From NCBI RefSeq assembly GCF_014205765.1, contig NZ_JACIIZ010000005.1:322837-386836 (forward strand): 64,000 bases of DNA. The letters run 5' to 3'. A program made the translations under genes and the position numbers. Positions 25,973 through 34,170 of this stretch are shown here, piece by piece (position 1 is the first letter of the stretch; the number at the start of each line of letters is the position of its first letter). The stretch is from Nitrospirillum iridis (lineage in GTDB: Bacteria; Pseudomonadota; Alphaproteobacteria; Azospirillales; Azospirillaceae). The notes under the pieces were generated by a model. The model ran no database searches, was not told where the DNA came from, and worked only from the letters and a program-made list of their open reading frames with translations.

Positions 25973-28900
25973 CGGTAGGTCGCCCAAACAGCGAGGGAAC
26001 AGTTGCTGGCGGTGATCCGGCCGTCGCCGCCGTTCCATTGCAGGAGGACGGAATGCGATCCAGCGGCCAGCGTGGTGGCGTAGCTGTAGGTCGGCGTGTC
26101 GTTTGGTTGGGTGCCTGACCGGTTGATGACAATCGAGCCGTCGACGAACAGCACGCCGGTCCAGGTCGGCCCTGTCGACGTATAAGACTGCTGCCAGTTG
26201 GTCACGATCAGGACCGAGGCCGCCGCCGTCAGGGTGAACGCGCAGCTCACAAAGTTCTGATAGGACCCGTTGCCGGTCAGCGTGCCGCTGCTGCTGGCGA
26301 TCTGGGGCGCGGTGACGGCGTTGGCCACGATCTGGCCCGTGTTGACAATGTTGTTCGCCAGGCTGCCCCCGACGATCACCGGGTTGCCGGCGGCATCCCA
26401 GGTCCATAGACCATAGTCCCCGAGCCGATACCCGATCTGGACGCGATCCGTCGTTCCATTGGCGCTGACGTTGATGCTGGGGCCGCCCCCAAGGTTTCCG
26501 TGCAAGTCAATGTAGCCGCCCGACCCGGACCAGATCCGGATGTCCTTGGAGACGATTTCGCCGCCCGTCAACTGCCCCACCCCCAGGCTGCCGAGATAGC
26601 CCACGCTGGCGGCGATGGTGCCGGCGGTCAGCACATTGGCCGACAAGTTCTGGATGAAGGCGTTGTTGACCACCACCTGGCCGTCATCCGTGACGAAAAA
26701 GGGCGACAGCGTCACCGTGCTGCCGGGCTTGACCAGGGCGAAGGTGTCGACCTCGATCACCAGGGCACTGGTGCTACTGCTGTTGGCCAGCCCGATACCG
26801 GCAACGTGGCCGTTTACATTGGTCTTGAGCACCCACTGGGCGTTCAGGCCGCTGACGCTGGTTTGTAGCGTGGAAATCGACGCGGTGTTGTTACCCACAG
26901 TCGTGGTCAGGCTGGTGATGGCCGTGGCGTTGGCGCTATCACCATTGGCCCGTGCCGTCTGTTCTGTCTGCAAGGCCGCATACGTCGCCGGCAGGCCCGT
27001 GCTGCCGTTGTTGACCTGGGCCGACAGCGTGGTGATTGAGGTCGACAGCGCGCTATCGGCGTTGGCGCGCGTCGTCTGTTCCGCCGCCAGGTCCGCACGT
27101 GTCTTCGGCAGGCCCGTGCCGCTGTCGTTCACCTGGGCGGAAAGAGTCGTAATCGAAGACGACAAAGCGCTGTCGGCATTCGCCCGGGTGGTTTGCTCCG
27201 CCAGGAGGTCCGCCCGTGTCTTAGCCAAGCCGGTGCTGCCGTCGTTCACCTGGGCAGAAAGGCTGCTGATGGAGGTCGACAGCGCGCTGTCGGCACTGGC
27301 GCGCGTCGTCTGCTCCGTCACCAGATCGGCGCGGGTCTTGGCCAACCCGGTGGCGCTGTCGTTGATCTGGGCGGACAGCGCATTCGTCGCGCTGGCGTTG
27401 GCGCTATCGGCGGTCGCCCGGGTGGTCGCCTCGCTGCTGATGGCAGCGAAGGCTGCGGACAGGCCGGTGGTCGGGTTGTGCACCTCACTGGCCAGGGTGG
27501 TGATCGAGGTGGCGTTGGCGCTGTCGCCGTTGGCGCGCGCCGTCTGTTCGGTCTGGATCGCAGCCGCATTGCCGTTGATGGCGGCCGTCAGCGTCGTGGT
27601 GGTGCTGGCCAGGCTATCGGCCGTGGACTGCTGGGCGGTGCTGACCGTGTCGATATGGGCCTGAAGGGTCTGTGCGCTGGCGAGGATGGCATTCGCCCGG
27701 GTCGTGGCCTCCGCCTGGATGGCGGTCACCCGGGCCGCCGCCTCCGCCGCGATCTGGGCGGCCACGCTGCCGGGCGTGGTCGTGGGGGCGGTGACCAGGC
27801 CAATCTCATCGACCAGGTCGGTGACCAGTTGGTCCTTGCCGATGGTGTTGGCCGCGATCTGTGCCGAGGTCAGGTACGGCACCTGGAACTGCAAGGGTGC
27901 GGTGATGGGGCAGCCCGCGGTGCCGAAGGTGTCGAAGGTCTGACTGACGGCATAATAGGTCGCCCCCGCCGTCAGGCCGGCAACGGTCAGGGGGGCCGTG
28001 CTGCCGCTGGCCGCCGGCTGGCCGCTGGTGTCCACACGGGTGGTGGCCCCCACCCAAACGTTCACGCCGGCGAAGTCCAGCGCGTCATCCCCTGTCGGGG
28101 CGATGAAGGCGAACAGGGTGGACAGCGTGTTGGGCAGCGCCTGCAACTGCACAGACGCTGGCACCGGGTTGTTGACGGTGATGGTGGCCGGGTCCGTCTC
28201 TCCGCCCAGCTTGTCGCGGATGGTGACATGGAAGGTCAGGCGGCGGTGCGGGCCGCCGGCGTCCTTCGCGTTCATGCTGTCGAACAGGTAGAAATATTCC
28301 GGGTCCGTCACCAGGTCGGTGCGCAGCACGGCGCCGCTGTCGGGCTCGATCACCGTGACGGCATAGGCCTGGAAATACGGGTTCACGAAGCCGCTGCCAG
28401 CCCCGTAGGTCTCGGACCCGAAGTCCGCCGAGGTGCTGGGGAAGTTGCCCCGCCACACCAGGTGGATGTCCTTGCCCTTGAATTCGGTGTCCAGGCCCTG
28501 GCCGTATAGCTCCAGCCCGGTCACGCTGGCGCCATCCATGACCCCGTTCACATTGATGCTGACCGCCGGACCCCAGGCGGATCGCACGTCGGTGCCGATG
28601 CTGGTGGCTGCCTGTACGGTGTAGGTGGCAGCCTGGGTGACGGGCGTCAGCAGCGTGTCGGTGGCGCCGGCCGGCACCTTGACCTGCTGCCATTCCGTCA
28701 CCCCGCCACTGCCGCTCACACCCCAGCGCAGCACGGTGTCCGTCGCCATCCCGGCATCGGCCGGCGTCCAGCGGGCGCGGATGCCGGGCTGCACCGTGCC
28801 GTCGGCCAAATAGGTGGTCTCCACCGCCAGGGTCAGCCCGGTGGGCGCCGGCAGCATGCCGATCGCCCCCACGGGGCTGTAAAGGAAGGCGTCCACGTCC

Positions 28901-30765
28901 GCCAGGCTGCGCTCCGCCGCCTGGAAGATGTTGAAGCTGGTCAGCTTGATGTAGAGGGTCTGGCCGATATAGGCCGCCGGCAGGTCGTATTTAAAGACGG
29001 CCTCGTCCAGGCGCAGGAAGGGCGTGCCGGCGGGGTGGTCGACGGCACCCGTGCCGTATAGGCCCCGGTTCAGTCCAGTCAGGTGATAGGCGGCGCTGCC
29101 GGTCAGGGTGGCGCCGGCATAGGCCAACATCTCCGTGCCCACCAGGCTGAGCGTGCGGGCGGTGGCGGCGTCATCGGCTGTACCACCCGCCAGCTTCAGC
29201 CGGCTGGTGGCCAGGGTGGCGTAAGCATCGCCCCCCGCCGCCGGCAGGGCCTGGCCCAAGGTTCCCAACCGGGCCGGCGCCGTGATCTGGCCCACGCGCT
29301 GATAGGTCAGGTCATCCACCGAGATCCAGACGGAGCACCCGCCCCAGTTGCCGGACAGGCCGACGGCACCGATCCACACCTGCTGCACGCCGCCGGACAG
29401 GCCGGGCGACGGCTCGAAGATCACGGGATCGGCCAACTCGCCCGGGTTCACGCCGGTGTCCAGCGGCGTGTTGGACAGGATGGGGGTGGGATACAGCGTG
29501 GCGGTGCCAATACCGGCAGGCAGTTCCTCCGCCGTGAAGGTCAGCTGGCCCTCCTCGTCCTCGTCGATCTGGCTGATGCGCACGGGGAATTTGGCCAGGC
29601 CCAAGGCGGCGTCAGTCAGGGTGACGATGTCGCCCGGCTCCAGTAGGGCGAAGGTCCAGGCCAGCTTGAACTGATAGGTGTTGCGGACGTAGAGCTGGCG
29701 CTGAAGGATCAGGGTGGCGATGGCCGACGCCGTGGTGGCGTTGCAGATCTCATGCGCCTGGACGGGATCGCCGGTGCGCAAGCCGTAGGCGTCGATGGCC
29801 GCCAGATCGCGCACCTCCGCGGTCGCCGTCTGGTAGGAGTTGTCGCGGTCCTTGTACTCCACCTTGGCGGTGTTGGTGGCATCGGCCGGGTCCGACCGGC
29901 TGAGCGTCACCGGATCGTCGCCGGACCCGGCGATGAAGTCGTCGTCGGTCAGGTCGTAGATGGGCGTCAGGTCGGGGGTGAAGGTGACGCCGTTGCCGGT
30001 CAGCGGCTGGTCGCCCAGGGGCAAGGCCCGCACCATGTCGCCGGACCAATAGATCAGCGTGTTGGTCAGCTGGGCCCAGCGGTTGACGATATCGCTGGCG
30101 GCCTCCTGCTCCGCCAGCAGCGGCGACATCAGCAGGCCGGCGGCGGCGCAATAGGTGCGCCAGGCCGTCAGGTCGCCGATGCGGTCGGCCGGCAGGCCCA
30201 CGCCATAGCGCTCGTTGGTCAGGAAATCGACCAGGATGTCGGCCGGGTTGGCATCGAAGCCGGTGCGCGGGACGGCGTTGGTCTGCAGTTCGAAATTATG
30301 GTTGGGCAGGCTGGCGCTGCCGCCCAAATCATAGGAGGGCGAGGCGACATAGGCCGTGTAGGGATAGGCCAGCGCCTGGTCGGCATGCTTGGTGTAGAGC
30401 GAGGCGAAAGGCGTCTGGTCGGCCGTGCCGGTGAACAGCGTCAGATTCAGCTTGGCCAGGCTGGTGTCGGTCTTGTCCGCCCATACCCGGCCGATGGAAC
30501 CAATGCCCCCCTCGCACAGCGCCATGGCGACGGCGCAGCTGTAGGCCTGGGTGGTGGACTGCGACCCGCCGCCCTTCCCGCCGCCGCTGTCGCTGGCCAC
30601 GGCCCTGGACGTGAAGTCGTCATACCAGATCAGGTTGGGGGCGGCGCGCTGGGTGCCCCACAGCAGCGGGATGGGCAGGCCGGCCGCGCTGGTCTGCACC
30701 TGCAGGCCGGTGTAGCTGGGCTTGGTGTCGGCATTGGTCTTGCCGCCGCCGAAAAGTCCGGACAT
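25969..30765 (-). CDS. Tail hub / host-specificity protein (gpJ- and GTA orf15-like)
   Basis: 1598 residues. The first 500 residues form the tail-tip hub: a Gly-rich start (MSGLFGGGKTNADTKPSYTG), IPLLWGTQR, a DILVDFLTNERYGVGLP segment and ALLEPGDIVTLTDAALGLAK, as in phage tail/tip attachment proteins of the J family. Next are fibronectin-like beta domains (about 600-960). Then comes a coiled-coil region with six 39-residue repeats (26.93-27.56 kb), and a central-fibre domain ending in a small jellyroll-like segment. It sits directly after an NlpC/P60 gene, the order known in gene transfer agents and related siphophages. It should contact the host and control DNA ejection. Confidence 0.85.
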   Translation of the reverse strand: MSGLFGGGKTNADTKPSYTGLQVQTSAAGLPIPLLWGTQRAAPNLIWYDDFTSRAVASDSGGGKGGGSQSTTQAYSCAVAMALCEGGIGSIGRVWADKTDTSLAKLNLTLFTGTADQTPFASLYTKHADQALAYPYTAYVASPSYDLGGSASLPNHNFELQTNAVPRTGFDANPADILVDFLTNERYGVGLPADRIGDLTAWRTYCAAAGLLMSPLLAEQEAASDIVNRWAQLTNTLIYWSGDMVRALPLGDQPLTGNGVTFTPDLTPIYDLTDDDFIAGSGDDPVTLSRSDPADATNTAKVEYKDRDNSYQTATAEVRDLAAIDAYGLRTGDPVQAHEICNATTASAIATLILQRQLYVRNTYQFKLAWTFALLEPGDIVTLTDAALGLAKFPVRISQIDEDEEGQLTFTAEELPAGIGTATLYPTPILSNTPLDTGVNPGELADPVIFEPSPGLSGGVQQVWIGAVGLSGNWGGCSVWISVDDLTYQRVGQITAPARLGTLGQALPAAGGDAYATLATSRLKLAGGTADDAATARTLSLVGTEMLAYAGATLTGSAAYHLTGLNRGLYGTGAVDHPAGTPFLRLDEAVFKYDLPAAYIGQTLYIKLTSFNIFQAAERSLADVDAFLYSPVGAIGMLPAPTGLTLAVETTYLADGTVQPGIRARWTPADAGMATDTVLRWGVSGSGGVTEWQQVKVPAGATDTLLTPVTQAATYTVQAATSIGTDVRSAWGPAVSINVNGVMDGASVTGLELYGQGLDTEFKGKDIHLVWRGNFPSTSADFGSETYGAGSGFVNPYFQAYAVTVIEPDSGAVLRTDLVTDPEYFYLFDSMNAKDAGGPHRRLTFHVTIRDKLGGETDPATITVNNPVPASVQLQALPNTLSTLFAFIAPTGDDALDFAGVNVWVGATTRVDTSGQPAASGSTAPLTVAGLTAGATYYAVSQTFDTFGTAGCPITAPLQFQVPYLTSAQIAANTIGKDQLVTDLVDEIGLVTAPTTTPGSVAAQIAAEAAARVTAIQAEATTRANAILASAQTLQAHIDTVSTAQQSTADSLASTTTTLTAAINGNAAAIQTEQTARANGDSANATSITTLASEVHNPTTGLSAAFAAISSEATTRATADSANASATNALSAQINDSATGLAKTRADLVTEQTTRASADSALSTSISSLSAQVNDGSTGLAKTRADLLAEQTTRANADSALSSSITTLSAQVNDSGTGLPKTRADLAAEQTTRANADSALSTSITTLSAQVNNGSTGLPATYAALQTEQTARANGDSANATAITSLTTTVGNNTASISTLQTSVSGLNAQWVLKTNVNGHVAGIGLANSSSTSALVIEVDTFALVKPGSTVTLSPFFVTDDGQVVVNNAFIQNLSANVLTAGTIAASVGYLGSLGVGQLTGGEIVSKDIRIWSGSGGYIDLHGNLGGGPSINVSANGTTDRVQIGYRLGDYGLWTWDAAGNPVIVGGSLANNIVNTGQIVANAVTAPQIASSSGTLTGNGSYQNFVSCAFTLTAAASVLIVTNWQQSYTSTGPTWTGVLFVDGSIVINRSGTQPNDTPTYSYATTLAAGSHSVLLQWNGGDGRITASNCSLAVWATYR
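26930..27560 (-). repeat. 117-bp tandem repeats in the tail hub gene
   Basis: Six degenerate units spaced exactly 117 bp (motif positions 26947, 27064, 27181, 27298, 27415, 27532) encode a 39-residue repeat of the type AEQTTRANADSALSTSI followed by LSAQVNDGSTGLAKTRAD. The repeats predict a long trimeric coiled coil in the tail tip. Copy number could vary between strains. Confidence 0.85.
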
Positions 30766-30768
30766 GGG

Positions 30769-31230
30769 TCAACCCCACAGGCTGTAGAAGATCAGGGGAC
30801 GGTCGAGAAAGGGCTGCTGTCGCAGGTCGCCCACCACACACTGGCCGTCCCGGGCATAGGCGTGGACCAGGGCGGACCGCCCGGTCATGACGGCGCCATG
30901 GCTGAAGCAGCGGCCGAAACGCGCCAGCACCACGTCGCCCGCCTGGGGAGCGCGGTCCGCTGGATCGAAGGGCCGGCCGAAGCGGGCCGCCCAGTCCACA
31001 TAGCGCTCATCCGAGCGGTGGAGGTGCCAGTCCGGCGGATAGGGGCGCGGGTCGAAGGGGGGCAGCACGCCCGTGTCCACGAACACCCGGACCAGCAGCA
31101 TGGAGCAGTCGACGCCGGCGCCCTTCACGTCGGCCAGCTGGTGATAGGGCGTGCCCACCCAGGTGAGCGCCTCCGCCGCCACGGCGGCGCGGGCGGTGGC
31201 CTCATCGGGTGGGGCGGGAGTGTTCGCCAT
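30769..31230 (-). CDS. NlpC/P60 cell-wall peptidase of the tail tip (GTA orf14-like)
   Basis: 153 residues from ATG 31230 behind GAGGAC. Features: WVGTPYHQLADVKGAGVDCS with the catalytic Cys, the loop APQAGDVVLARFGRCFSHGA with the catalytic His, and ALVHAY. The pattern is that of the NlpC/P60 peptidases encoded between DUF2163 and the hub in GTA and siphophages (gpK-like). It should open the peptidoglycan locally during DNA injection. Only 3 nt separate it from the hub gene. Confidence 0.9.
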   Translation of the reverse strand: MANTPAPPDEATARAAVAAEALTWVGTPYHQLADVKGAGVDCSMLLVRVFVDTGVLPPFDPRPYPPDWHLHRSDERYVDWAARFGRPFDPADRAPQAGDVVLARFGRCFSHGAVMTGRSALVHAYARDGQCVVGDLRQQPFLDRPLIFYSLWG

Positions 31231-31343
31231 CACGAGTCCTCCACAATGATGATTTGACGCTCACGGGGGCGGATAAACGGGCGTAGACTGAACCTCTGGA
31301 GTCGCCCGGGCCTCCGGGGCTCCCCTCTTCAGGGAGGACGGTC

Positions 31344-31544
31344 ATGGCCGAGAAGGCGCAAGGCTTCTGGAGCGATCTGCTGCTGGAAGAATTCGTTGAA
31401 AGCCTGGAGTGGGCGCGGTCGCCCATGCCTCTGATCATTCCACCGCCGGAGCAACTGGCGGACATGGCAGCGGGCATGGTGCCACCCAGCCTCAGGCGAC
31501 ACGGACGGGCTCATTTGACACCGCCGGTGCTGCCCTATCCATGA
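31344..31544 (+). CDS. Small plus-strand gene inside the tail operon
   Basis: 66 residues, not recognised. It is the only apparent gene on the plus strand inside the structural module and fills the 340-nt gap between DUF2163 and NlpC/P60. The ATG is preceded by AGGGAGGAC at a good distance. The protein has an acidic amphipathic N-terminal half (FWSDLLLEEFVESLEWARSP), then a Pro-rich and basic end. Reversed orientation and its own ribosome site suggest a phage cargo gene expressed from the lysogen. No promoter with standard spacing was identified. Confidence 0.5.
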   Translation: MAEKAQGFWSDLLLEEFVESLEWARSPMPLIIPPPEQLADMAAGMVPPSLRRHGRAHLTPPVLPYP

Positions 31545-31570
31545 GTCAGAATGCTAGGCAGGGCCTGTGG

Positions 31571-32488
31571 TCAGGTCGCCGTTTCCGCCGCCGGGATATA
31601 GGGAAAGGCGCGGATGTTGGCCAGGTTGTTGAACCGGGCCTTGCAGGTGGCTGCCGTGTGGTCGCAGCCATAGGTGATCTGGAACGGGTCGCCCACGGCC
31701 GGCGCATGTGGCAACGGGTAGGCCAAGCCCAGGTTACCACCACTGACAACTTTGATGGACCGAACCACCCCGGCGTTCATGCCGCCCGTGAAGCTGACCG
31801 CCCCTTGGGCGAAAGCCTGCGGATCCAAGGCGTGGCCAGCCCCGTCAGCAGCCAGGGAGGTGAGAGGCGTTGCCGGCACGATGGTGCCCACAATGGAACC
31901 TTGGCCTACGCTGTTGGTCCAGGTGTAGCGGCTGCGCAGCACCGCGCAACCGCTGTCGTATAGGGTGTGCAGGCAATTGGCCTGGTACAGGTTGCGGGGC
32001 ATCTGCTGATCCAGCAGCAGCAGGTCACCCTTCACCGTGAGGCTGGCGCGCATCCGGCCCGCGGTGGCGGTGGAGACCCGGCCCTCGAACAACAGGATGG
32101 TGCCGAACGCGGCGGTGGACGCCGTGGGCGTCAGCGCCCGTTCCAGCCGGATACGGGTGCCGTCGAAGCCGCCGTTGTTGACGAAGGCGTTCACGGGGAC
32201 GTCACCCAGCAACTCGCTGGCGGCGCTATCGATGGTGACGGTCATCTCCGGCACCTCCAGTTGCGCCTTGGATGACCAGCTGGATCGTGCGATGCGGGGA
32301 CCGGCGGCCGACCAGGTGGTGCCGCCGTGGCTGATATCCCGGTCGGCAGTCGTCCAGCGCCAGACGGTGCCGGTGGGGGCGCTGGGGTTGCTGACCTCGG
32401 CCGTCAGGGTCACGGTGAACAGGTCCGCCGACCACAGGTTGGGCGTGGTCCGCAGCCATTGGATGAAGGCGGTGTCGGTGGAGCGCAT
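31571..32488 (-). CDS. Phage tail protein, DUF2163 family (GTA orf13-like)
   Basis: 305 residues. Begins with a short helix, then FTVTLTAEVSNPSAPTGTVW, a beta-rich centre with LLFEGRVSTATAGRMRASLT and NCLHTLYDSGCAVLRSRYTW, and ends VGDPFQITYGCDHTAATCKA-RFNNLANIRAFPYIP. The four Cys, with C-x-x-x-x-x-x-x-G-C and GCDHTAATC, are typical of the DUF2163/BR0599 family, a tail-tip protein that in GTA binds an iron-sulfur cluster. Located between DUF2460 and the NlpC/P60 gene, the canonical order. Confidence 0.9.
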   Translation of the reverse strand: MRSTDTAFIQWLRTTPNLWSADLFTVTLTAEVSNPSAPTGTVWRWTTADRDISHGGTTWSAAGPRIARSSWSSKAQLEVPEMTVTIDSAASELLGDVPVNAFVNNGGFDGTRIRLERALTPTASTAAFGTILLFEGRVSTATAGRMRASLTVKGDLLLLDQQMPRNLYQANCLHTLYDSGCAVLRSRYTWTNSVGQGSIVGTIVPATPLTSLAADGAGHALDPQAFAQGAVSFTGGMNAGVVRSIKVVSGGNLGLAYPLPHAPAVGDPFQITYGCDHTAATCKARFNNLANIRAFPYIPAAETAT

Positions 32489-32500
32489 GGGCTTTCCCCG

Positions 32501-33088
32501 TCAGGCACGCACGCTGATCAGGCCGACCTCTTTGGTCTGCCACAGCTGGGCGGCGAATTTCTCAAACTCCAGGCCGTCATCCTTGAAGCGGCACAGGAAG
32601 CCATAGGTGAAGTCGGCGCTGATCACCGCACCGTTGGCCGGGGCGCTGGTGAAGGTCAGCAGACTGCCGTCGACGCTGAATCCGGACGTCTGCCGCACGC
32701 CGTTGACGTAGAGCGTGACGGCGCCGACCATCCCACCCACCGGCTCGACGTAGCCGCCGAACGTTCGCACGAGGGTGAAATTGGTGCTGGCGCCGTTGCC
32801 CACGGCGATGGTCTGGCCGGTGGCCTGGTAGTCGTCCGGATCCTGGAACAGGAACGGCGTGAAGGCGCCCTGCATCTGGAGGTAAAAGCCCAGCAGCGTC
32901 TTCAGTTCATTGGCTGTCGCCGTATCGCGCAGGAAGTCATAGGTCAGCTGGAATTCCCAGATAGGCGCGGACCAGAACGCCATGCGGGTTTCCCGCCCGG
33001 ACGCCGCCGTCGCGATTTTCGTGGACCAGGTCGGTTTCTTCGTGACGGAATAGCCCAGGCCCGCCAGGGCCGGATAAATCGCGGTCAT
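32501..33088 (-). CDS. Phage tail protein, DUF2460 family (GTA orf12-like, distal tail)
   Basis: 195 residues from ATG 33088 behind GGGAG. MTAIYPALAGLGYSVTKKPT-WSTKIATAASGRETR is the N-terminal signature of DUF2460, followed by WEFQLTYDFLRD and FLFQDPDDYQATGQTIAVGN. The family is the distal tail protein that joins the tail tube to the tip. It precedes DUF2163 by 12 nt. Confidence 0.92.
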   Translation of the reverse strand: MTAIYPALAGLGYSVTKKPTWSTKIATAASGRETRMAFWSAPIWEFQLTYDFLRDTATANELKTLLGFYLQMQGAFTPFLFQDPDDYQATGQTIAVGNGASTNFTLVRTFGGYVEPVGGMVGAVTLYVNGVRQTSGFSVDGSLLTFTSAPANGAVISADFTYGFLCRFKDDGLEFEKFAAQLWQTKEVGLISVRA

Positions 33089-33283
33089 GGACGGCTCCCT
33101 ATATCTGAAATGATACTGACAGCATGGGAAAGTGGTTCGCGCCGTTATAAGACGCATCTCTCGTCTCCTGGCTTTTCAGAAGACCGCCTGAGAATCTCAA
33201 GGCGAAGAGATCGCGCACCTACGGCATATCTTGTTTAAGAAAAATTAATCTAATAGCAATGAGATAAACATTATATCAATGCT

Positions 33284-34117
33284 CTATTTGCTTTTTGTTA
33301 TATAGAAATATGTGTTGTCTATGTATTTTGTATTTCTTGATGTTCTTTCGTCCCGTGGTATTTTCTTTACATATGTGTCCCACTCAAAATGCAGACCGCA
33401 TATATTATGGGTGTTTTTGCCAGATCCATTCGAGTTGTCGATGTGCTCAAAAAGGTCATTATATAGAAAGTAAGAAAATTTCTCTTCTGTTATGTTTGGA
33501 CACCCATCAAGAAGAATTGGATAAATGACATCATATATTCCAAGTGCATGAAAATCGTCTAATGTTTTAGCCATGATGAAATCTGCCCCACCTCTACTTA
33601 TGGAATATATAAGAACTTCCTCCACCTTTCTGGTGCCGTCTTTGGTTGTCAGTAAATCAATCCAATAATCATCCGATGTTTGCAATCTGCCCAGTGGCGA
33701 AAGATAAGCATATGAAGTTGATATATCAACAGATAATGCCTCTAAGCGATTTCCGTTCATATCGGCCTTGAAATCCCCAAGAAATGTCCCGCCGTCTTTC
33801 CATGCCCTACTGCGCATCTGAATAACCAAGTGGCTGGCCAGAGTTGCAATGCACAATGTAACCGGCGCACCGATGCACGCGGGTTTTTCCTTGCCCGAAC
33901 GCAGGTTCGAGATATGGCGTGCAGTATCCTGAAATTGTGCATCTTCTGGGATAACATCCTGCGGGCGGACGAGAACATCGTCGTGGGCCGCCAGCAAAAC
34001 CTGCGGCTCAGCGCGCACCATCGGTCCGGGCTTGGACGGGGAACACCCTGCCGCACCGCAGGCCATGCCCCCCATCGCCAACGCCCACCGCATCCAAAAC
34101 GCAATTCTCTTGGGCAT
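33284..34117 (-). CDS. Putative lipoprotein, low-GC phage cargo
   Basis: 277 residues from ATG 34117; an ATG at 34141 would add 8. The N-terminus MPKRIAFWMRWALAMGG-MACGAAGCSPSK is a signal peptide with a lipobox-like end (Cys at about 20 or 25). The rest has no recognised domain; it contains HDDVLVRPQDVIPEDAQF, MNGNRLEALSVDIS and a Tyr/Asn-rich C-terminus (SYFLYNDLFEHIDN). GC content falls strongly towards the 3' end, unlike adjacent tail genes. It lies between the tape measure and DUF2460 genes, where no structural gene is expected. Possible superinfection-exclusion or immunity lipoprotein; this is inference. Confidence 0.6.
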   Translation of the reverse strand: MPKRIAFWMRWALAMGGMACGAAGCSPSKPGPMVRAEPQVLLAAHDDVLVRPQDVIPEDAQFQDTARHISNLRSGKEKPACIGAPVTLCIATLASHLVIQMRSRAWKDGGTFLGDFKADMNGNRLEALSVDISTSYAYLSPLGRLQTSDDYWIDLLTTKDGTRKVEEVLIYSISRGGADFIMAKTLDDFHALGIYDVIYPILLDGCPNITEEKFSYFLYNDLFEHIDNSNGSGKNTHNICGLHFEWDTYVKKIPRDERTSRNTKYIDNTYFYITKSK

Positions 34118-34170
34118 CGTTTCTCCCCCATTTCGCGGCATCTCAGCGGATCAACGCCGAAACCCATGTC

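Noticed and set aside
26930-27560. Regular repeats that could suggest a CRISPR array
   Set aside because: Units are 117 bp, in frame and coding for coiled-coil repeats; no short repeat/unique spacer pattern.
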